Of a stretch of 64,000 nucleotides of DNA, positions 63,762-64,000 are shown one piece after another. Numbering within the stretch: the first letter of the stretch is position 1; each line of letters opens with the position of its first letter. Source of the stretch: Thermoleptolyngbya sichuanensis A183 (GTDB lineage Bacteria; Cyanobacteriota; Cyanobacteriia; Elainellales; Elainellaceae). The DNA is taken from positions 1,612,001 to 1,676,000 of the forward strand of contig NZ_CP053661.1 in NCBI RefSeq assembly GCF_013177315.1. The letters run 5' to 3'. The position numbers and the translations under genes are program-made. The notes beneath the pieces were generated by a model that saw only the letters and a list, made by a program, of their open reading frames with translations, ran no database searches and was not told the origin of the DNA.

Positions 63762-64000
63762 ACTTTAGTTTGGACTAACTGGCATCACAATAATGCTCAA
63801 CAGGATGCCATAAAGAATCTGCTCAACCGTTCATAACAGTTGAACTTAAGGAATTGGATACAATCCTGCTCGCAGTTAAGCTGCTGTTGCAACCGGACTG
63901 TTCAGGGATTGTTCGGATGTCTTGCGTTTCGAGGCTCGTTTTTTGACCATCGGATAGCAGGGACGAGGAGTTGGCTTGTGCCCCTTGCCTCGTCCTGGCG
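63762..64000 (-). mobile_element. IS copy 5 (IS701-like), cut by window edge
   Basis: Begins with ACTTTAGTTTGGACTAAC and matches the 3' end of the other copies base for base as far as visible. The transposase C-terminus (stop at 63876-63878) reads to the right edge. Confidence 0.92.
63876..64000 (-). CDS. IS701-like transposase, C-terminal part only
   Basis: The last about 40 codons of the transposase, ending LNSPVATAA; the remainder lies beyond the window. Whether it is intact cannot be judged. Confidence 0.9.
   Translation of the reverse strand, partial: PGRGKGHKPTPRPCYPMVKKRASKRKTSEQSLNSPVATAA

Noticed and set aside
1-64000. CRISPR array
   Set aside because: Tandem arrays found have units of 7-16 bp with no spacers of constant length; no cas gene is present.

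Overview
The window looks like chromosomal DNA of a filamentous, Leptolyngbya-like (possibly thermophilic) cyanobacterium. The evidence is the very high density of the HIP1 octamer (GCGATCGC and near variants), heptamer short tandem repeats, and cyanobacterium-typical families: DUF3155, DUF751, DUF1517, Mo-nitrogenase C-terminal-like, SLH/OprB porin and a Hik2-like kinase. The genus is an inference; no rRNA or tRNA gene was found to anchor it.

Layout. 1-12.8 kb: thrS (runs off the left edge), three small conserved genes, a two-RCK channel-like protein, a GT2-GT4 fusion glycosyltransferase, a tandem universal stress protein, a hotdog thioesterase, ribokinase, guanine deaminase and a DUF3155 gene. 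12.8-21.4 kb: repeat-rich spacer, histidine kinase, aquaporin, MFS transporter, secreted ABM-domain protein and an NCS2 xanthine-type permease. 21.8-27.8 kb: an SLH/OprB porin gene split by a 3.9-kb composite transposon (two inverted IS copies around a truncated glycosyltransferase-like gene). 28-32 kb: YihY-like membrane protein, a 32-codon membrane ORF, Mo-nitrogenase C-terminal-like protein, then a SWIM-gene remnant cut by a MITE that is itself cut by IS copy 3. 32.4-50.3 kb: ABC ATPase, ureohydrolase, DUF2237, pcrA-type helicase, DUF1517, substrate-binding protein, ftsL-like/ftsI pair, KefB-type antiporter and M23 peptidase. 50.9-60.9 kb: IS copy 4, secreted repeat protein, DUF751-rbfA-nagZ cluster, solitary adenine methylase, frameshifted MFS gene and moeB-rhodanese. 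61-64 kb: a stack of mobile DNA (hairpin MITE, IS630 remnant, IS5-type MITE, IS5-family element, fifth copy of the main IS) around a JAMM metallopeptidase gene.

How genes relate. Guanine deaminase and the xanthine-type permease fit purine scavenging. DUF751, rbfA and nagZ lie head to tail. The FtsL-like gene precedes ftsI. The JAMM peptidase and MoeB-rhodanese are likely partners in sulfur-carrier processing, now separated by about 1.4 kb of mobile DNA. The strongest theme is mobile DNA: one 1519-bp IS present five times, at least five MITE or repeat families, and nested insertions whose order can be read from junctions and target duplications. I did not find a clearly new defence or biosynthetic system; the best candidates for a second look are the composite transposon, the split JAMM-MoeB locus, the in-frame mini-repeats and the 32-codon membrane ORF.
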